NCBI RefSeq assembly: GCF_018100805.1
Contig: NZ_JAGJEA010000004.1
Location: forward strand, 186,001-250,000
Source: Aquimarina sp. MMG016
Lineage (GTDB): Bacteria; Bacteroidota; Bacteroidia; Flavobacteriales; Flavobacteriaceae
Length of the DNA: 64,000 nucleotides
Direction: 5' to 3'
Shown: in pieces, positions 46,155 through 56,085 of the stretch
How the letters are laid out: every line of letters begins with the position of its first letter
Position numbering within the stretch: position 1 is the first letter of the stretch
Translations under genes and position numbers: made by a program
Notes under the pieces: generated by a model
Databases searched by the model: none
What the model was told of the DNA's origin: nothing
What the model saw: the letters and a program-made list of their open reading frames with translations, nothing else

Positions 46155-48509
46155 TTATTCTGTTTTTAGACTATTTACAGGGTTTGCAATTGCCGCTTTA
46201 ATGGCTTGAAAACTTACGGTTACCAATGCAATAATAATGGCGACAATACCTGCAATGATAAAAACCCACCAGTTCATCTCGATTCTGTATGCAAAATCTT
46301 GTAACCAATTACTCATGGCTAACCATGCTATAGGAACTGCGACCAAAATTGATATGAATACCAGTTTTAAGAAGTCTTTGGATAATAATTTTACGATACC
46401 GGTTACACTTGCTCCCAATACTTTTCTTACACCGATTTCTTTACTACGTTGTTCTGCTGTATACGCTGCTAAACCAAAGAGACCTAAACAAGAAATAAGT
46501 ATAGCCAGCAATGCAAAGATTTGGGATAGTTCACCAACTAATTGCTCATTTTTGAACTTAGCATCAAACGCCTCGTCAATAAAAGTATATTCAAAAGGAA
46601 AACCCGGATTATGTTTTTTCATCACTGTTTCAACTCCAGCTACAGCTTGATTTACAGGAACTCCCGCCTTAGTTTTTACATACATATATCGTGCATAATA
46701 TGGATTATTAATAAATAATACCGGGTCGCTAGTGTCATACATATCCCCATAAAGATAATCCTTCACTACTCCTATGATTTCATAAGAATCTTCATCACGA
46801 CTAATAGTATTACCTATAACGCTTTCAGTATCCATTAGCTTTGCCAATGATTGAGAAATCATAACATGGGTACTATCTGCATCCACATTCTTACTGAAAC
46901 CTCTTCCTTCTATAATCTCCATCCCGGCTGTATCAAAAAAGCTTTCGGTTATATGTCTAAATGAAAGCAATACATCTTCTGTATCTGTACCTCCTTTCCA
47001 GATAAACCCGGAACCATTATTACCACCTGACAAAATTTGTGAATTACACAAAGCTGCATTATGTACAAAACCAGTTTTAATCAAATCTTGTTGGATTACT
47101 GAAAACTTGTCAATCATTTCCTTATTAATACGCATAGAAATCAACTGATCTTTATCATAACCAAGCTCTCTGTTTTTAGCATATTGAATCTGTTGATATA
47201 CCAATATGGTGCTAATGATAAATACAATAGATATAGTAAATTGCCCAACCACTAATCCTTTGCGAATAAATGATGCTGAACCACTAGTAACTTTTATCCC
47301 TTTTAACACTTCTACTGGTCTAAAAGATGATAAATAGAATGCAGGATACAAACCTGCAAATACACCACAAATTACTGTAATACCTAATAATACGGTGATA
47401 TGAAGAGGGTTTGCCAAACCTAAAACCAAATCTTTTTCAATTAATAGATTGAATTGTGGTAATAACAAAAACAATAGTAAAATACTCACTACTGAAGCAA
47501 AAAACGCCATCACTAACGCTTCGGCCACAAACTGCACCATTAATCGCGAACGACTAGACCCCATAGCTTTTCGTACGCCAACCTCATTAGCTCTTTTCTC
47601 GCTTCTGGCCGTGGAAAGGTTCATAAAATTGATACAAGCTATTAACAATATGATTATAGCTATAATTGAAAATAAACGAACATATGTTATTCTTCCGCCA
47701 ACTACCTTTCCTCCTTCAAACTTAGATCTTAGATGCCAATCCTTGATGATATGTAAAAATCCATAAGTATTACTATTTGGATTCTTAATTGGCAATATCT
47801 CACGAACTTTCTTATCTACTGCTTCAAAATTAGTTTCTGGCGATAGTTCTACAAAAGTATCTGAAAAATTACTCCCATACTCTGTCATCCATTCTGCACC
47901 ATCTCGATATCTTTCAAAAGGAGCAACCCAATCAAAAGGAAATGATACGTTTTTAGGAAGATTTTCAATAACACCACTAACAAGGTAATTATCTTTATTA
48001 TTGACCTTTACTACTTTTCCTAATGCTTTTGTATTCTTGCCAAAAAGCTGTTCGACAACTTCTTGAGTTAGTACAATGGCTTCAGGGTTTTTAAAAGCTT
48101 CTTCAATAGTACCCTCAATAAAATTCAGACTAAAGATGTGTAGAAAATCTTCATCTGCATATCGACCTGTTCTATTTATGGAATTATCTCCAATAGAAAA
48201 TGTTCGCTCTTCGCTACTAGAACGTGTTGCTCTTATAACGCCCGGGATTTCATCTTTCATCACTTGAGCTAAAGGTCCCGGAGTAGAATAAAACGTACGC
48301 CACTCTCCTTCATATTCCTGATTGGTAGGCACATAATATACTTGTTCTTGGTTCTCAAATGAGTCATTAAAACTTAACTCATCTTCTACCCAAAGAAAGA
48401 TAAGACTAGCACAAGTAATACCTATCGCTAATCCAAAAATATTGAGGAAACTGTACCCTTTGTTTTTAAGTAAACTTCGGAAGGCTATTTTTATATAATT
48501 AGTGATCAT
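46155..48509 (-). CDS. FtsX/MacB-type ABC transporter permease, first gene of second operon
   Basis: 784 residues with an N-terminal membrane helix (about 20-42), a MacB-type extracytoplasmic core domain (about 60-240) and a central group of helices. A second core domain and C-terminal FtsX domain with four helices follow. Family landmarks: 'LLIACINFMNLSTARSEKRANEVGVRKAMGSSR' (split here), 'FAGLYPAFYLSSFRPVEVLKG' and 'EQRSKEIGVRKVLGASV', ending 'NPVNSLKTE'. Such permeases move envelope substrates or antimicrobial compounds with an ATPase and TolC duct. The conserved regulatory layout at 48548-48661 lies directly upstream. Confidence 0.9.
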   Translation of the reverse strand: MITNYIKIAFRSLLKNKGYSFLNIFGLAIGITCASLIFLWVEDELSFNDSFENQEQVYYVPTNQEYEGEWRTFYSTPGPLAQVMKDEIPGVIRATRSSSEERTFSIGDNSINRTGRYADEDFLHIFSLNFIEGTIEEAFKNPEAIVLTQEVVEQLFGKNTKALGKVVKVNNKDNYLVSGVIENLPKNVSFPFDWVAPFERYRDGAEWMTEYGSNFSDTFVELSPETNFEAVDKKVREILPIKNPNSNTYGFLHIIKDWHLRSKFEGGKVVGGRITYVRLFSIIAIIILLIACINFMNLSTARSEKRANEVGVRKAMGSSRSRLMVQFVAEALVMAFFASVVSILLLFLLLPQFNLLIEKDLVLGLANPLHITVLLGITVICGVFAGLYPAFYLSSFRPVEVLKGIKVTSGSASFIRKGLVVGQFTISIVFIISTILVYQQIQYAKNRELGYDKDQLISMRINKEMIDKFSVIQQDLIKTGFVHNAALCNSQILSGGNNGSGFIWKGGTDTEDVLLSFRHITESFFDTAGMEIIEGRGFSKNVDADSTHVMISQSLAKLMDTESVIGNTISRDEDSYEIIGVVKDYLYGDMYDTSDPVLFINNPYYARYMYVKTKAGVPVNQAVAGVETVMKKHNPGFPFEYTFIDEAFDAKFKNEQLVGELSQIFALLAILISCLGLFGLAAYTAEQRSKEIGVRKVLGASVTGIVKLLSKDFLKLVFISILVAVPIAWLAMSNWLQDFAYRIEMNWWVFIIAGIVAIIIALVTVSFQAIKAAIANPVNSLKTE

Positions 48510-48547
48510 TATAGTTCGTTTTTTGATTGAATTAATTAATTGTGTGA

Positions 48548-48661
48548 ATTATATAGAGAAGATGATGCCGGATATATAAATCCCTAATAATCAATTATTT
48601 GATATTTTTATTAAAAATAAATGTGTTCGATTTTGATACACTTCTTGTTCGTAATCGAACA
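48548..48661 (-). promoter_or_regulatory. Sigma-54-like promoter with tandem enhancer sites, second operon
   Basis: On the minus strand: TGTTCG-TAAT-CGAACA (48646-48661) and TGTTCG-N6-ATACAC (48624-48641), start to start 22 bp. Then come 75 bp to the element GGCATCATCTTCTCTATATAAT (ends at 48548). The GG (48569-48568) and the C 12 bp later fit the -24/-12 spacing, but the -12 dinucleotide reads TC rather than GC. The element is matched base for base upstream of the first operon. Assigning it to sigma-54 is an inference. Confidence 0.6.
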
Positions 48662-48703
48662 CTTTACAATCATAATTCTTTCTTCTAAAATCAATGAATT
48701 TAT

Positions 48704-51103
48704 TTATTCTGTTCGTAATGAGTTTACTGGATTTGAAGTAGCGGCTTTAATGGACTGAAAGCTTACTGTAGTGATTGTTATAAAAATAGCTCCCAGACCT
48801 GCGAGAATGAAAACTCCTAACGAAATATCCGTACGATATTCAAACTTATCTATCCAATCACTCATAAAATAGTATGCTAGTGGTGCTGCAATACATAGTG
48901 CAATCAGAACCAGTATAATAAAATCTTTGGATAACAGCATCCAAAGGTTGCGTACTTCGGCTCCAAGCACTTTACGAATACCTATTTCTTTTGTTCGCTG
49001 CTCTGTCATAAAAGATGTTAGACCGAATAATCCCAGACAACTAATAAATATAGCGAGAATTGTAAATATGCTCGAAAGGTTCGCGATCCTTTCTTCCGCA
49101 GCAAACATCAACGCATATCTTTCATCTACAAAATTATAGCTGAAGGGAAGATTAGGAAAATTAGATTTGAAAACCTTCTTAATTACAGCGAGATTTGCAC
49201 CAGTGGATTGATTAGGATTAAGGCGAACATGATAAAATCCTCCATACCCATGACCAAATTGGTACATCTGTGGTGATACAGGCTTATAAGCAGATTCATT
49301 AATCACATCTTCAACAACCCCTATAATTTGCATTGGCCTGTCGTTAGGGCCTGGCTCAAGATACCGTATGTATTTCCCGATAGGATTTTTTAGCCCCATA
49401 TATGCTACTGCAGTTTCATTTAGTATTACTGCATTAGAATCCGTGGCAAATTCCCTGGAAAAAGAACGTCCTTCAGTTATTTTCATTCCCACTGCGTCAA
49501 TATAATCATATGAAACGGCCATTTGTGCAAAACTTTCTTCAAACCCTAGCGGTTTACCATCCCAATCATATCCTGATGATTTATTCCAGATTTGTGTTGA
49601 TGGGCTACTACCCCAAGACATATCTGCTACTGCACCTGATTTTAAAAATACATTACGCATTAATTCATACTTATCTAAAAAATCTTGGCTAGAAGTAGGA
49701 ATTTGAATCAATTGAGATTTATCAATACCTACTGGTCTATCTTTACTAAAATCAATTTGTTTTTTCACGATTAATGTTCCAATAACCAGCGCTATAGAAA
49801 CTGTAAATTGAGTAACGACAAGTACCTTGCGTGGAAGCACTGCTGCCTTACCTATATTAAAAGCACCCTTAAGTACTTTTATAGGTTTAAAAGAAGATAG
49901 ATAGAGCGCTGGATAACTTCCAGAAAGTAAAGCAGTACATATAACAAAAACTATCGACACTCCCCAAAAAATCAGATTTGACCATGGAAAGACTACCTCT
50001 TTATCAGCCAATTCATTAAAAGCATCAAGGGATAGTAAAACAATACAAATTGCAATTCCAAAAGCGAACAATACAACTAAAAATGATTCTGCTAAAAATT
50101 GATTTATAAGTTGTTTTTGTGTTGAGCCAACAGATTTTCTTATACCCACCTCAAGTGCTCGCTTTTGTGATCGAGCAGTACTTAAATTCATAAAATTTAT
50201 ACAGGCCAGAATTAGTACAAATAAGCCTATAATTCCAAATAACCAAACATTATTAATACGCCCACCTACTTGTACACCATTTTCAAAAGTAGAATGCAGA
50301 TACCAATCAGTCATAGGGAAAACGAACAATCTAGGATTAAATTTATCCCCTCTTGGATCATTATCCCTTTTTACATTTTCAATACGAGTATTAATTGCCT
50401 TTAAATCAGTATTTTTAGATAGCTCTACAAATACATCAAAAGAATTGTAGTCCCAATTAGTCTCTGGATTTTCTAACCAATCCCATCGAGTAGATATCCA
50501 ATGCTTAAAAGGCATAATAAAATGCATTCCACTAAAGCTGTTATTATTAGGAATATCTTTGTAAACTCCACGTACTACCATTGTGTATTCATTATTTGAC
50601 ACAATAAACTTCCCTAAAGGACTTTCTTTTCCAAATAGCTTTTTAGAAGTGGTTTCTGATATGAGAATTGTATTCTTGTCTTTTAAGCCATCTTTTGTTC
50701 CTTCTATCATTTGTAGATTTAATAGCGTAGGAGCATCTGCCTGCATAAATCTACCTCTACTAGAGATAACCTTTTCCTCTAAGCTCAGGTAACGACCATT
50801 GTTTCGTGATGACATTACTATATATTTAAAAACATCACCAAAATTCTCTCGCAATTGAAATTCTAAAGCTAGGGGAACGGTTTCATTAGAATGAATTGTG
50901 CCGTTCACTGTCTGATGTTGCATCACTCGAGCAATGCGCTCTTTATTTTTAAAATGATTATCATAATCAAACTCGTCGGCAATCCAAAGCCCTATAACCA
51001 TAGTTACAGCAAGACCAAGTGCTAATCCAAAAATGTTGATAAATGAATACACCTTGTTCTTGGTTAGGTTTCTCCACGCTATTTTAATATAATACCTGAT
51101 CAT
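48704..51103 (-). CDS. FtsX/MacB-type ABC transporter permease
   Basis: 799 residues, same architecture as its neighbours: 'MIRYYIKIAWRNLTKNKVYSF' at the N-terminus, 'LACINFMNLSTARSQKRALEV' near 297, 'SGSYPALYLSSFKPIKVLKG' near 400 and 'EQRTKEIGIRKVLGAEVRNLW' near 700, ending 'NPVNSLRTE'. It is the last gene of the first operon; the intergenic stretch after it (48510-48703) holds the promoter of the second operon. It groups closest by eye with the permeases at 53652 and 56086 (same 'SWGSSPSTQIW' and 'SSPTTDVW' block). Confidence 0.9.
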   Translation of the reverse strand: MIRYYIKIAWRNLTKNKVYSFINIFGLALGLAVTMVIGLWIADEFDYDNHFKNKERIARVMQHQTVNGTIHSNETVPLALEFQLRENFGDVFKYIVMSSRNNGRYLSLEEKVISSRGRFMQADAPTLLNLQMIEGTKDGLKDKNTILISETTSKKLFGKESPLGKFIVSNNEYTMVVRGVYKDIPNNNSFSGMHFIMPFKHWISTRWDWLENPETNWDYNSFDVFVELSKNTDLKAINTRIENVKRDNDPRGDKFNPRLFVFPMTDWYLHSTFENGVQVGGRINNVWLFGIIGLFVLILACINFMNLSTARSQKRALEVGIRKSVGSTQKQLINQFLAESFLVVLFAFGIAICIVLLSLDAFNELADKEVVFPWSNLIFWGVSIVFVICTALLSGSYPALYLSSFKPIKVLKGAFNIGKAAVLPRKVLVVTQFTVSIALVIGTLIVKKQIDFSKDRPVGIDKSQLIQIPTSSQDFLDKYELMRNVFLKSGAVADMSWGSSPSTQIWNKSSGYDWDGKPLGFEESFAQMAVSYDYIDAVGMKITEGRSFSREFATDSNAVILNETAVAYMGLKNPIGKYIRYLEPGPNDRPMQIIGVVEDVINESAYKPVSPQMYQFGHGYGGFYHVRLNPNQSTGANLAVIKKVFKSNFPNLPFSYNFVDERYALMFAAEERIANLSSIFTILAIFISCLGLFGLTSFMTEQRTKEIGIRKVLGAEVRNLWMLLSKDFIILVLIALCIAAPLAYYFMSDWIDKFEYRTDISLGVFILAGLGAIFITITTVSFQSIKAATSNPVNSLRTE

Positions 51104-51110
51104 AATACTT

Positions 51111-51146
51111 TATTTTTTTGATCCGCCTAAGACAGACAAATTCATT
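51111..51146. repeat. Palindromic spacer repeat, copy 3
   Basis: TTTTTTGATCCGCC followed by TAAGACAGACAAATTC between two permeases; the palindrome is partly degraded relative to copy 2. Confidence 0.5.
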
Positions 51147-51154
51147 TGATTGAT

Positions 51155-53587
51155 TTATTCTGTTCGTAATGAGTTTACTGGATTCGCAATTGCAGCTTTA
51201 ATCGCCTGAAAACTTAAAGTTACCAAGGCTATTATCAAAGCTAAAACCCCAGTTAGCCCAAAAGTCCACCAATTAAGATCAATTCTAAACGCAAAATCCT
51301 GAAGCCATTTATTCATAAACCACCAGGCAATAGGTGTTGCAATTATAAAAGCAAGTAAGACCAATTTCACAAAATCTGTTGATAGCATCTTTACAATATT
51401 GCTTACGGAAGCACCTAATACTTTTCGCACCCCAATTTCTTTAGTACGTTGCTCCGCAATGTATGTTGCTAAACCAAATAACCCTAAGCAGGCAATTACA
51501 ATAGCAAGTAATGCAAAAATTAGTGCAACAGTACCTACACGTCTTTCTTGCCGGTACATACTATCAAAAGATTCATCTAAGAAGTTGTATTTAAATGGCA
51601 TTCCTGAAGCAGCTGCTTTATATTTTTCTTGAATGACATCAACCAGGCCACTCACTTCAGTAGCGTTAAACCTAAAAGCTGTGACCCAGCTATTATTGCC
51701 CAGCTTAAAACTTAAAGCTCCTACGTTTTGCCTAAGGGATTCAAAATTGAAATTCTTAACCACACCAATAATGGTATGTGTTATCTGATTATTATTCTGA
51801 TCAATTGTATATACTTTCTTACCTATAGGATTCTTAAAACCAGCTAATTTAACGGCTGTTTCATTTAATATGATAGCCGTTGAATCAGCACCAAAGGTGC
51901 GCGAAAAATTTCGCCCTTCTATTATTTCCATCCCCATAGTTTTAACATATTCATAATCAACATCCCAATACTGCATATTAAATCCATTAGATTCCGTCAT
52001 TACAGTTTCTGTAGAAAAGGTATTATCCGAACGTGAAGACCCAGAAACAGGTAAATATCCAGCAAATGAAGCTGATTTCACTTCGGTTAATTGTTCTATT
52101 TCAGTTTTAAGATATTGCCTTGTTTCCCTAGGTAATCCTGAATTTTCAACAATCAGGACCTGGTCTTTGTCAAATCCTAAATTCGCTGTCTGGATATGGT
52201 CCAATTGTTTATAGATGACAATGGTGCCTACTATTAATATAATTGAAGTGGCAAATTGAAAAACTACCAAAAAATTTCTTAAGACATTTTTTTTATGACC
52301 AGATGCTACCTTTCCTTTCAGCACTGTAATCGGTCGAAATGAAGAGAGAAAAAATGCAGGATATATGCCCGCTAACACTCCTACAAAAAGAGGTAATGCA
52401 ATAATGAAAATTAAAAACCGTGGACTAAACAACGAATTAATTAACAATTCTTTTCCTGAAATCTCATTAAACCAGCCTAGTGATAACCATACAAATACTA
52501 AAGCTATACCAAGTGCTAAAACTGAAATCAAGGTAGATTCAGTTAAGAATTGCCAAATAAGTGATTTCTTTTCTGTGCCCAATACTTTACGAATACCTAC
52601 TTCTTTAGCTCTACCAGAAGATCGGGCAGTTGTAAGATTCATAAAATTAATACAAGCTATTAGCAATATGAATATCGCAGTAGCAGAAAAAATATAAACA
52701 TATTGTATATTACCATTTGCACCTAATTCTACCCGTCTTGAAGAATGTAAATGAATATCTGTGAGAGGCATTAAAGCATACTCTAATTTATTACCACTTG
52801 CTTCAAACTGTTCCCAATTATCAACTTGAATAAATTGAGATGCTTGTGGAAGTACATATTTATTAATAACCTCCTTAAAATTAGTATTGAATGCTTTATA
52901 ATCTGTTTCTTCTTTTAATACTATATATGTATGAAAATTATGACTTAAATAATTTCCGAAATCATAGTTGACGTTATCCATAGAAAAGAAGAAATCAAAA
53001 TTGAAATGAGAATTCTTGGGCACATCCTCAATAACAGCTGTTACTTTATACAGGGTTCGATCGTTATCATCCGTTTCTAACATTTGACCCAGAGCCTTAT
53101 CAACTCCTCCGAAATAACGTATGGCAGCAGTTGCTGTAATAACAACAGTATTAGGTTCATTAAGTGCTGTTTTGGTATCACCAGCTAATGCTGGTAATGT
53201 AAAAACATTAAACAATGTAGAATCTGCGTGAGTTACAGCTACCTCGTTTATAAATTCACTTCCTTTTTTTATTAACTTTGATCCTTGAGAAGCATATAAT
53301 CTTACATATTCTTCTACTTCCGGATAATCATTTTTTAAAACCTCACCCATAGGATCTGAAGTTATAGCCATGCTCATTTCGGTACCGCCAAAAATGATAT
53401 CAGAATTAATTCTATAAATACGATCTGCTTTTTCATTGTATCGATCATAACTTAATTCATCCATCACAAACATGGTGATCATAATAAAGCAACCAATGCC
53501 CAATGACAATCCAGTAATATTAATAATAGTAAACCCCTTATTCTTTAATAAATTCCTCCACGCTATTTTAAAATAATTCCTGATCAT
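51155..53587 (-). CDS. FtsX/MacB-type ABC transporter permease
   Basis: 810 residues: N-terminal helix, two MacB-type core domains and helices around 'LACINFMNLTTARSSGRAKEV' and 'EQRTKEIGVRKVLGASVSNIV', ending 'NPVNSLRTE'. The sequence is more distant from the two neighbours at 53652 and 56086 than they are from each other and resembles the permease at 46155 more ('FEASGNKLEYALMPLTDIHL' is specific). It lies 51 bp from the next gene and shares its spacer repeat. Confidence 0.9.
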   Translation of the reverse strand: MIRNYFKIAWRNLLKNKGFTIINITGLSLGIGCFIMITMFVMDELSYDRYNEKADRIYRINSDIIFGGTEMSMAITSDPMGEVLKNDYPEVEEYVRLYASQGSKLIKKGSEFINEVAVTHADSTLFNVFTLPALAGDTKTALNEPNTVVITATAAIRYFGGVDKALGQMLETDDNDRTLYKVTAVIEDVPKNSHFNFDFFFSMDNVNYDFGNYLSHNFHTYIVLKEETDYKAFNTNFKEVINKYVLPQASQFIQVDNWEQFEASGNKLEYALMPLTDIHLHSSRRVELGANGNIQYVYIFSATAIFILLIACINFMNLTTARSSGRAKEVGIRKVLGTEKKSLIWQFLTESTLISVLALGIALVFVWLSLGWFNEISGKELLINSLFSPRFLIFIIALPLFVGVLAGIYPAFFLSSFRPITVLKGKVASGHKKNVLRNFLVVFQFATSIILIVGTIVIYKQLDHIQTANLGFDKDQVLIVENSGLPRETRQYLKTEIEQLTEVKSASFAGYLPVSGSSRSDNTFSTETVMTESNGFNMQYWDVDYEYVKTMGMEIIEGRNFSRTFGADSTAIILNETAVKLAGFKNPIGKKVYTIDQNNNQITHTIIGVVKNFNFESLRQNVGALSFKLGNNSWVTAFRFNATEVSGLVDVIQEKYKAAASGMPFKYNFLDESFDSMYRQERRVGTVALIFALLAIVIACLGLFGLATYIAEQRTKEIGVRKVLGASVSNIVKMLSTDFVKLVLLAFIIATPIAWWFMNKWLQDFAFRIDLNWWTFGLTGVLALIIALVTLSFQAIKAAIANPVNSLRTE

Positions 53588-53606
53588 AATGCTCTATTTA
53601 AAATTA

Positions 53607-53650
53607 TTCGTTTTTTGATCCGTCTAATGCGGACAAGTTGATTTGATTGA
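53607..53650. repeat. Palindromic spacer repeat, copy 4
   Basis: GTTCGTTTTTTGATCCGTCTAATG then CGGACAAGTTGATTTGATTG, 64-bp gap between permeases; core diverged at two positions of the palindrome. Confidence 0.55.
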
Positions 53651-53651
53651 T

Positions 53652-56057
53652 TTATTCTGTTCTTAATGAATCCACAGGATTTGCTGTTACTGATTTGATA
53701 GCTTGTATACTAATCGTAATAACAGTTATAATTAATGCACCTAAACCTGCTATTAGAAAGATGTTCCAGGAGATATCAGTTCGATAAGAGAATTTTTGTA
53801 ACCATTGACTCATCATATAATACGCAATGGGACCTGCTATAAAGAGTGCAATAACAACTAGTTTGATAAAATCTTTAGAAAGTAACATCCACAAGTTACT
53901 AAGTGAAGCACCAAGAATTTTACGTACACCTATTTCTTTGGTACGTTGTTCTGCCACAAAAGAAGCAAGTCCGAATAAACCTAAAAGACTTATAAATATG
54001 GCTAATCCGGTAAATACTTTTGCTAAACTAGCAATACGTTCCTCTGCTTTAAACTTTTTAGCATATTCCTGATCAACAAACTGATAATCAAATGGAACAT
54101 TAGGGAAGTTTGTTTTAAATACCCCTTCAATAATTTCTAAGTTTTTACTAATACTCTTTTCCGGGTTTAACCTAACGTTATAAAAAGAAATATTACCATA
54201 TCTATCAAACACATACATTGATTGTTTTACAGGGCTATATGGTGATTGCATAATAATATCATCTATAACCCCGATGATTTTAAGAGGAGGCATCGGATCA
54301 GGATCATCTATATCCGAGTCCCTTATCAATTTACCTATTGGATTTTTGATCCCCATATACTCTACAGCTGTTTTATTAAGAATAACACCTAGAGAATCTG
54401 TTGGAAAATCTCGAGAAAAACCTCTTCCTGCAATTATTTTTGCACCCAATGTTTCCACAAATTCATAGGATACATCTGTATATGCCAAATCTTCTTGAAA
54501 ACCAACAGGTTTCCCCTCCCAAGTGTAGCCCGATCGATTAGACCATACATCAGTAGTAGGACTGCTGGTCGTGGCCATTTCTATAGCTCCACCAGAAGCG
54601 ATAAATTGATTTCGAATCATATCCGCCTTACCTGAAAATTCGCTACTCATTACAGGTATTTGAATCAAGCCTTCTTTATTGTAACCTGTTGGTCTGTCTT
54701 TACTATACTGGATTTGATTCATCACGACAAGTGTTCCTATGATGAGCGCAATAGACACCGTAAACTGTGTAACAACCAATATTTTCCTGGGAAGTGCTGC
54801 AAAACGACCAACTCTAAAAGTACCTTTTAAGACTGTAACCGGATTGAAAGATGATAAATATAACGCTGGATAACTGCCCGATAAAAATGCAGTGACAAAA
54901 ATAAATACTAACGATATTAGCCAAAACAAAGGATTTACCCACGGAAAAACAATGGCTTTACTAGCTAGATTGTTAAATCCATTTAGGCTTAACATAACAA
55001 TCACAATAGCCAGGAAAAAGGATAAAAATACAATTAGGAAAGATTCACTTAAAAACTGAAATATTAACTGCCCTCTTTGGGAACCTATTGATTTTCTTAT
55101 ACCAACTTCTGTAGCACGTTTTTCTGAACGTGCTGTACTTAAATTAACAAAGTTGATACAAGCAAGTAACAAAATGAATATCCCAATAATCCCAAACAAC
55201 CAAACATTTTCTATACGTCCTCCAGTTTGAACACCATTTTCAAAATTATTTCTCAGGTGCCAATCTTTCATCGGAAATAAGAATATTTGTGGATTAAATT
55301 CTGCTTCTCCAGGGGAAGCATTTTTCTTAACATCAATGATTTTGGCGGTAACAGCTTCCATCGTGGTATTATCGTTAATCTGCACAAACATCTGAAATGA
55401 ATTATTTCCCCAAGCAGTTTTTGCTCTCTCTAACCAGGCCTGTGTAGTGATGTAGTATTTCCAAGGTATTAAGTAATCCATTTCATTAAATGAATTATTA
55501 TCCGGGATATCTTCATAAACTGCAGTAATAACTAAGTCGTCCTGATTATTGACTTTTACAATTTTACCAACAGCTGCATCAGTCCCAAACAATGTTTTTG
55601 CTGATGATGCTGATAACATAATTGAATTCTTCTCTTTTAAACCATCTCTTACACCTTCAGTAATCTTTAAGTTCAGCATCTCCGGAGCACCTTCCTGCAT
55701 AGCATTACCACGTCTATAAATATTAGTTTCTCCAAAACGAATATACCTGGGTTGTTCCCAAGAGGACATGATAATGTGTTTAAAATTATCATTATAGCCT
55801 TCTCGTAATGCAAATTCCAAAGGTCTGGGTATCGCAGGACCTGTATCAACAATATCGTTAGCAGACTCATGCTGAAATACCTGAGCTACAGTTACTTTAT
55901 TTTCAAAATAGCTATTATGACTAAGCTCATCAAATATCCATAATCCAATTAGCATAGTTGCGGCCATACCAATAGCCAATCCGGATATATTGATAAAGGA
56001 ATAAATCTTATTTTTTGACAGATTTCTTAGCGCTATTTTAAAATAATTCCTGATCAT
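53652..56057 (-). CDS. FtsX/MacB-type ABC transporter permease (recent paralogue A)
   Basis: 801 residues with the standard architecture ('NISGLAIGMAATMLIGLWIFDEL' helix at 22-44, core domain, 'LACINFVNLSTARSEKRATEV', 'SGSYPALYLSSFNPVTVLKG', 'EQRTKEIGVRKILGASLSNLW'). Its C-terminal 140 residues are identical to those of the next permease (56086-58485). The DNA of that part (53671-54096) shows only two mismatches over 426 bp to 56105-56530, while the rest of the two genes has diverged. That indicates recent gene conversion. Confidence 0.9.
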   Translation of the reverse strand: MIRNYFKIALRNLSKNKIYSFINISGLAIGMAATMLIGLWIFDELSHNSYFENKVTVAQVFQHESANDIVDTGPAIPRPLEFALREGYNDNFKHIIMSSWEQPRYIRFGETNIYRRGNAMQEGAPEMLNLKITEGVRDGLKEKNSIMLSASSAKTLFGTDAAVGKIVKVNNQDDLVITAVYEDIPDNNSFNEMDYLIPWKYYITTQAWLERAKTAWGNNSFQMFVQINDNTTMEAVTAKIIDVKKNASPGEAEFNPQIFLFPMKDWHLRNNFENGVQTGGRIENVWLFGIIGIFILLLACINFVNLSTARSEKRATEVGIRKSIGSQRGQLIFQFLSESFLIVFLSFFLAIVIVMLSLNGFNNLASKAIVFPWVNPLFWLISLVFIFVTAFLSGSYPALYLSSFNPVTVLKGTFRVGRFAALPRKILVVTQFTVSIALIIGTLVVMNQIQYSKDRPTGYNKEGLIQIPVMSSEFSGKADMIRNQFIASGGAIEMATTSSPTTDVWSNRSGYTWEGKPVGFQEDLAYTDVSYEFVETLGAKIIAGRGFSRDFPTDSLGVILNKTAVEYMGIKNPIGKLIRDSDIDDPDPMPPLKIIGVIDDIIMQSPYSPVKQSMYVFDRYGNISFYNVRLNPEKSISKNLEIIEGVFKTNFPNVPFDYQFVDQEYAKKFKAEERIASLAKVFTGLAIFISLLGLFGLASFVAEQRTKEIGVRKILGASLSNLWMLLSKDFIKLVVIALFIAGPIAYYMMSQWLQKFSYRTDISWNIFLIAGLGALIITVITISIQAIKSVTANPVDSLRTE

Positions 56058-56085
56058 GACTGTTCATTTTTTGATTGATGTTGAT

